64,000 nucleotides of DNA from Nonomuraea candida (lineage in GTDB: Bacteria > Actinomycetota > Actinomycetes > Streptosporangiales > Streptosporangiaceae): contig NZ_JOAG01000063.1 of assembly GCF_000725485.1 (NCBI RefSeq), positions 1 to 64,000 on the forward strand, read 5' to 3'. Below the pieces are notes generated by a model. That model searched no databases. It was not told where the DNA came from and saw only the letters and a program-made list of their open reading frames with translations. The position numbers and the translations under genes are program-made. Below are positions 60,822-64,000 of the stretch, one piece after another (positions within the stretch are counted from its first letter, which is position 1; every line of letters begins with the position of its first letter).

Positions 60822-61098
60822 CTTCGACTACCACGGTACGCACCCCGCCGCCCCTGATCCGGACGCGGTGCCCGTGAGGTGGACGCCGGTCCTGCGGCAC
60901 CCGGATCGAGCGCGCATCCGCGATTACACCTGCGAATGCCTGCCCGTGGTCTTCGAGGACTGCCGGGCCGGCGGGCAGGGGTTCATCCGGCGCTACGACC
61001 GGTCCGTCGTTCCCTGGGCCGTCGCCGACAGCCCGCGCATCAACGTCAGCGCGGCCGAGACGCTGTGGCGACAGCTCATCGACGGCAAGGCGAGGTGA
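60811..61098 (+). CDS. Small protein, third tiny gene of the XRE operon
   Basis: 95 residues from GTG 60811. Contains YTCECLPVVFEDCRAGGQGF and a C-terminal helix AAETLWRQLIDGK; two or three Cys could bind metal. Convergent with the lipoprotein gene downstream (146-bp gap). Family not recognised. Confidence 0.65.
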   Translation: MDDDFDYHGTHPAAPDPDAVPVRWTPVLRHPDRARIRDYTCECLPVVFEDCRAGGQGFIRRYDRSVVPWAVADSPRINVSAAETLWRQLIDGKAR

Positions 61099-61244
61099 GG
61101 ACACCTCGGACTGCGCCGTCCGCACACCCGGTGCGGCTTATCGTAGGGCTGCACGTATGACCGTTTCCGCAGCGGCTGCGAGGCCGTACATGACCAACGC
61201 GGGTGCTCCCTTGCGACCGAGCCGGAATGCACTGCGAGGGTTGG

Positions 61245-61823
61245 TCATGCCGCTTCTGGGACGCAGTCATGAAGCCGGCCGTAGCGTTCGCGGGCGATCC
61301 GGAGCAGGGCAGTGAAGTCCTTGACCGGGTCCCGCCCCTGCGCCACCTGTGAAACGTCCATGCCCATCCAGGGCCGGTTATCGTCGCAGCGGAACAGCAT
61401 GAACGCGACGTACGGCTTCGTCCTGGGGCTGTTCCCCGTGTACGCGATCAACCCCCTTCCCAGGTCTGCCGGTAGTTCCGAAAGTTGTTTTCGTCCGAAG
61501 TTCGCGCGGGCGCGATCAAGCGCTCCTTCACCGTCACGGATGGACCAGTTGAGTGAGAAGCGGTTGTACTCGTTCCGCAGCGAGCAGGCGCCATGCGTGG
61601 TGGGAACGCCGTCCTTGTTCTCGTCCAGCGGTATGGCGAGACCACTGATCGTCCGTATGGCCTCCTGCGGGATGACGTCGCACCAGTAAGGGCTGGAGTC
61701 GGTCACCGGTTGCGGCGCGGCGGTCGTCTTGGTCGGTGGTGGGCTGCTCTGCTGGACGCAGCCGGCGTTGACCGTCAGTATGAAGAGGGCGGCGAGGGCG
61801 GTGGCCGTGGCGCGCGTGACCAT
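61245..61823 (-). CDS. Four-cysteine lipoprotein, cassette copy 2
   Basis: 192 residues from ATG 61823, one base after the large gene's stop. Signal peptide TALAALFILTVNAGC with Cys21 as lipid anchor, then a Pro/Thr tether. Cys pattern WCDVIPQ, GACSL, FRCDD, HDCVP and the phrase LPADLGRGLIA match the copy-1 lipoprotein, so the two are paralogues. Third gene of the second cassette. Confidence 0.82.
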   Translation of the reverse strand: MVTRATATALAALFILTVNAGCVQQSSPPPTKTTAAPQPVTDSSPYWCDVIPQEAIRTISGLAIPLDENKDGVPTTHGACSLRNEYNRFSLNWSIRDGEGALDRARANFGRKQLSELPADLGRGLIAYTGNSPRTKPYVAFMLFRCDDNRPWMGMDVSQVAQGRDPVKDFTALLRIARERYGRLHDCVPEAA

Positions 61824-61824
61824 G

Positions 61825-63882
61825 TCAGTACCGCTCGATGCCGAGGTTGCTGTGGACGTCGAACAGAGCGCTGTTGTCCATGGCCTCCTTGGCGGTCTGT
61901 GTGCTGCTCTCGACCTTGGTGTGCCAACGCGCCCAATCGAGAAACTCGTCGAAGGTCTTCCGATCGGCCAGGATCTCGTCGATCGGTTTGAGCTCAGGCG
62001 GATCGCTGTCCGTGACGAACGACCTGCCCTTGGCGTCTTCGAGCGAGCTGCGGCTCCAACGACCGAACGCGATCCTGGTGCCGAAGATCATCTTTTGCGT
62101 CATCCACATGGCCATTTCGCGGTCGTTGGCCGCCTCCCGCAGGGCTGAGTCCATGGACAGGCCCTCTCTTAGCAGCCGGTCGGCCAGGAAGGCCGAGAGC
62201 TTCTCGAACGCCATCGGCGTGAGCTTCTCGTGTGCTTTGTCACCCCAGGCGCCGAACCGTGTGGCGATCTTGCCCACGGGTCCGGTCAGCTCGCCGAGCA
62301 CGCCTCCAACCAGGCTCTTCATCTCCGCTTTGGCCTGCTCGTCAGTCTTGGCCTGCGATAGCAGGGCCAGTCGTCGAGTTTCGAGCAGGTGTCCCATAAA
62401 ACGGGCTTCGGGGATCAACACCTCGTTGAGGCTCTCTCCACCGTCCCGCCGGTAGGACTCCTGGATCTTCGCAAGGATCCTCTGCGCCTCTGCTCCCAAG
62501 AGCGCTTTGGTAGCCCCCTCGTCACGGCCGGCGAAGAGCAGCAGCCGATCCATCTCGGCACGGTCCATGCCTTTCAGCGCGGGCGCCTCGTCATCGAAGA
62601 CGCCGAAGACCATGTCGATGTGGGCGGCCATGATCCTGCCCATCGGGCCGCTGAGGAAGGACAGCCGATCCAGCTTCTTCTGATCGCGGACTTCGAGTTT
62701 GCCGTCCGAGCCTCGTCCGAATACGCCGTCGAGCTCCTTCTTGAGGATGATCAGGGCGTTGTTGGCGTACTTGAGCGACTCCTTGTCCTTGCCGCTGAGG
62801 GCCTTTTGCAGCAGCCCGGCGAACGGGCCCTGGTTGCGTGTGTTGTTGAAGCCGCCGAGCCGGTCGGTGAGCAGGTGCTCCATGACGGACTTCTTCCAGC
62901 CCTTCGGGGTGTGGAAGAGCAACGCCTGCGCCGCCGGCAGCGAATACTTCCCGGCCTGCGAGAGGTCGTCGATGACGCTGGCCTTGATCGGCTCTCCTGG
63001 CTGTCCCATGCGTGGCCCGCCGGGTTGCATGGAATCGCTAATGCCGAGCACCGTGGCCAGATCCATGCTGTTGGCGTACGGGGTACGGGAATCCGACAGC
63101 TCCTTTTGATGCACGATCACGTCCCGGCCCACGACCTCCATGAACCGTTTCGAAAAGGGCGGCTTGCCCTCGCTGGCCCGCCAGATGAGCGCCTGAGCCT
63201 GGTAACCGACGTAGGTCACTTCAAGCGCCTTGTGCTCCGCCCGCCCCTCCTTCACGAGCTGGTCCAGGTACGCCTGCCCCATGTAGGCCTCATCGTCGGG
63301 ATCGGTGCCTTTCGCCAGCGCCGTGGACAGCAGTTTCATCACCTGCTTGATCTGCTCCATCTGCTGCGGATCACGTTGCGACATGACGTTGGCCCGCACC
63401 TGCAGCCCCAGCGCAGCCGGTAGCTCAGTGATGTCCTTGGCGCCCAGCTTGGCCAGGAACGCTTTCACGAACTCCGGGTCCTTGGTCTTGTCGGCGTACC
63501 CTCGCAGCTTGGCCAGCGCCGCCTTGTCCCCGCGGCCGGCGGCGGCCACCGCATTCGCGGCCAGCGTGCCATCCAGCAGCCCTTGCGCGGCTGCCACTGA
63601 GTCAGGGACGGCGATCATGGTTCCGTTCGGCGTGACATCGCGGTAAACAACCTTCATGCGTTCCATCTCCTGGATGATGCGCTGGCGCCGCCGCAGATCG
63701 TCGACCTCCGCACTGACCTCCTTGGCCATGGCACGGATGCGCAAGGCCGGTTCGGTGCTCAGCCCTGCTGCGGTCAGCTCGCCGTGCAATGTCGCGGCCA
63801 GATCCTCCAGTTGCAGCGCCGCAGTGGCGTGGCGGGCGACCAGGGTGTCGAACTCGGGTTGCTTGACTCCGCTGTAGCTCAT
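61825..63882 (-). CDS. Large protein of unknown function, cassette copy 2 (DUF6571-like)
   Basis: 685 residues from ATG 63882, overlapping the WXG100 stop (ATGA). The N terminus is coiled-coil-like (LVARHATAALQLEDLAATLH; VDDLRRRQRIIQEMERMKVV). Shared with copy 1: DRLSFLSGPMGRIMAAHIDM, MGHLLETRRLALLSQAK, and SFVTDSDPPELK followed by a helix with FLDWARWH. No signal peptide; a long mid-region of helices. Most similar to copy 1 in the C-terminal half, less so in the N-terminal half, suggesting a fixed C-terminal module and a variable N-terminal one. Confidence 0.8.
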   Translation of the reverse strand: MSYSGVKQPEFDTLVARHATAALQLEDLAATLHGELTAAGLSTEPALRIRAMAKEVSAEVDDLRRRQRIIQEMERMKVVYRDVTPNGTMIAVPDSVAAAQGLLDGTLAANAVAAAGRGDKAALAKLRGYADKTKDPEFVKAFLAKLGAKDITELPAALGLQVRANVMSQRDPQQMEQIKQVMKLLSTALAKGTDPDDEAYMGQAYLDQLVKEGRAEHKALEVTYVGYQAQALIWRASEGKPPFSKRFMEVVGRDVIVHQKELSDSRTPYANSMDLATVLGISDSMQPGGPRMGQPGEPIKASVIDDLSQAGKYSLPAAQALLFHTPKGWKKSVMEHLLTDRLGGFNNTRNQGPFAGLLQKALSGKDKESLKYANNALIILKKELDGVFGRGSDGKLEVRDQKKLDRLSFLSGPMGRIMAAHIDMVFGVFDDEAPALKGMDRAEMDRLLLFAGRDEGATKALLGAEAQRILAKIQESYRRDGGESLNEVLIPEARFMGHLLETRRLALLSQAKTDEQAKAEMKSLVGGVLGELTGPVGKIATRFGAWGDKAHEKLTPMAFEKLSAFLADRLLREGLSMDSALREAANDREMAMWMTQKMIFGTRIAFGRWSRSSLEDAKGRSFVTDSDPPELKPIDEILADRKTFDEFLDWARWHTKVESSTQTAKEAMDNSALFDVHSNLGIERY

Positions 63883-64000
63883 CGCATGCTCGCCAGTTCG
63901 TCCTTGGCGGCCGCGACGGCTCTGGCCAGCATCGCGCGTAGGTCACGCTGACGATTGTGCAGGTTCTGCTCGAAGCGGCTCCCGCTCTCACCCACCCAGG
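63879..64000 (-). CDS. WXG100-like protein, cassette copy 2 (cut by window edge)
   Basis: The visible 39 C-terminal residues begin WVGESGSRFEQNLHNRQRDL, with the Trp-Val-Gly motif right at the edge, followed by a long helix ending LASMR. This is the second half of a WXG100 hairpin, matching TWTGPAADRF in copy 1. The stop overlaps the next start (ATGA at 63879-63882). The N-terminal half lies beyond 64000. Confidence 0.7.
   Translation of the reverse strand, partial: WVGESGSRFEQNLHNRQRDLRAMLARAVAAAKDELASMR

Noticed and set aside
1..64000. tRNA, rRNA, insertion sequences, riboswitches
   Set aside because: No cloverleaf-like, rRNA-like, transposase or known riboswitch sequence was found by reading; covariance searches could not be run.

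Overview
The window is very GC-rich double-stranded bacterial DNA with densely packed genes, frequent GTG starts and many 1-8 base start/stop overlaps. The gene content (proteasome beta subunit, ECF41 sigma factor, Ser/Thr kinase, FrnE-like protein, large families of TetR/LuxR regulators, GH19 chitinase, AA10 lytic polysaccharide monooxygenase, WXG100-type small proteins) points to a filamentous actinomycete, most likely of the Streptosporangiaceae (Nonomuraea-like). The genus is an inference from gene style; no rRNA gene is present to confirm it.

Layout. 1-14.4 kb: a Ser/Thr kinase, an amino-acid dehydrogenase, a lipid kinase, an ABC exporter whose membrane subunit is fused to a secreted alpha/beta hydrolase, a frameshifted secreted two-repeat protein, a three-gene histidine kinase/partner/response-regulator operon, and a cytochrome oxidase subunit I gene broken by an internal deletion. 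14.7-30.2 kb: an S4 RNA-binding protein and a membrane protein, then a glycan (probably chitin-oligosaccharide) utilisation block: GH1, GH3, a TetR regulator, a family-5 solute-binding ABC importer, GH20, GH19 chitinase and AA10 LPMO. The same palindrome (core ACCANNTGGT) lies upstream of GH1, between tetR-GH3 and the importer, and upstream of GH20, so one TetR protein probably controls all of them; chitinase and LPMO share a different motif. 30.2-32.1 kb: an RtcB RNA ligase translationally coupled to a PrfH-type release-factor homologue with an altered GGQ motif. 32.4-34.1 kb: a hydrolase divergent from a TetR regulator that carries an extra C-terminal HTH.

34.5-37.5 kb and 61.2-64.0 kb hold two paralogous copies of one three-gene cassette: WXG100-like small protein, ~690-residue protein of unknown function, and four-cysteine lipoprotein. 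40.3-42.3 kb is a lower-GC two-gene islet encoding a RecB/Cas4-like PD-(D/E)XK nuclease and an unknown partner, preceded by a classic intrinsic terminator. These two are the strongest candidates for undescribed systems. 43-56.9 kb is metabolic and regulatory: a broken site-2 protease gene, acetyl- and methyltransferases, FrnE-like and deaminase proteins, a MarR-controlled SMR efflux pair, an orphan proteasome beta subunit, ECF41 sigma factor plus NDH-2-like oxidoreductase, a stand-alone cytochrome b, LysE, LysR and a class IV aminotransferase. 56.9-61.1 kb is accessory and partly decayed (HsdS remnant, orphan genes, XRE regulator with three tiny genes).

Two window-wide features stand out. Short tandem repeats (9-50 bp units) occur in many gene ends and convergent gaps and sometimes expand inside coding sequence. 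Several genes are interrupted by a frameshift or out-of-frame deletion (secreted protein at 9.25 kb, ctaD, the 39 kb hypothetical, the site-2 protease, hsdS); because ctaD and rip1-like genes are normally housekeeping, sequence or assembly error must be considered alongside true decay.
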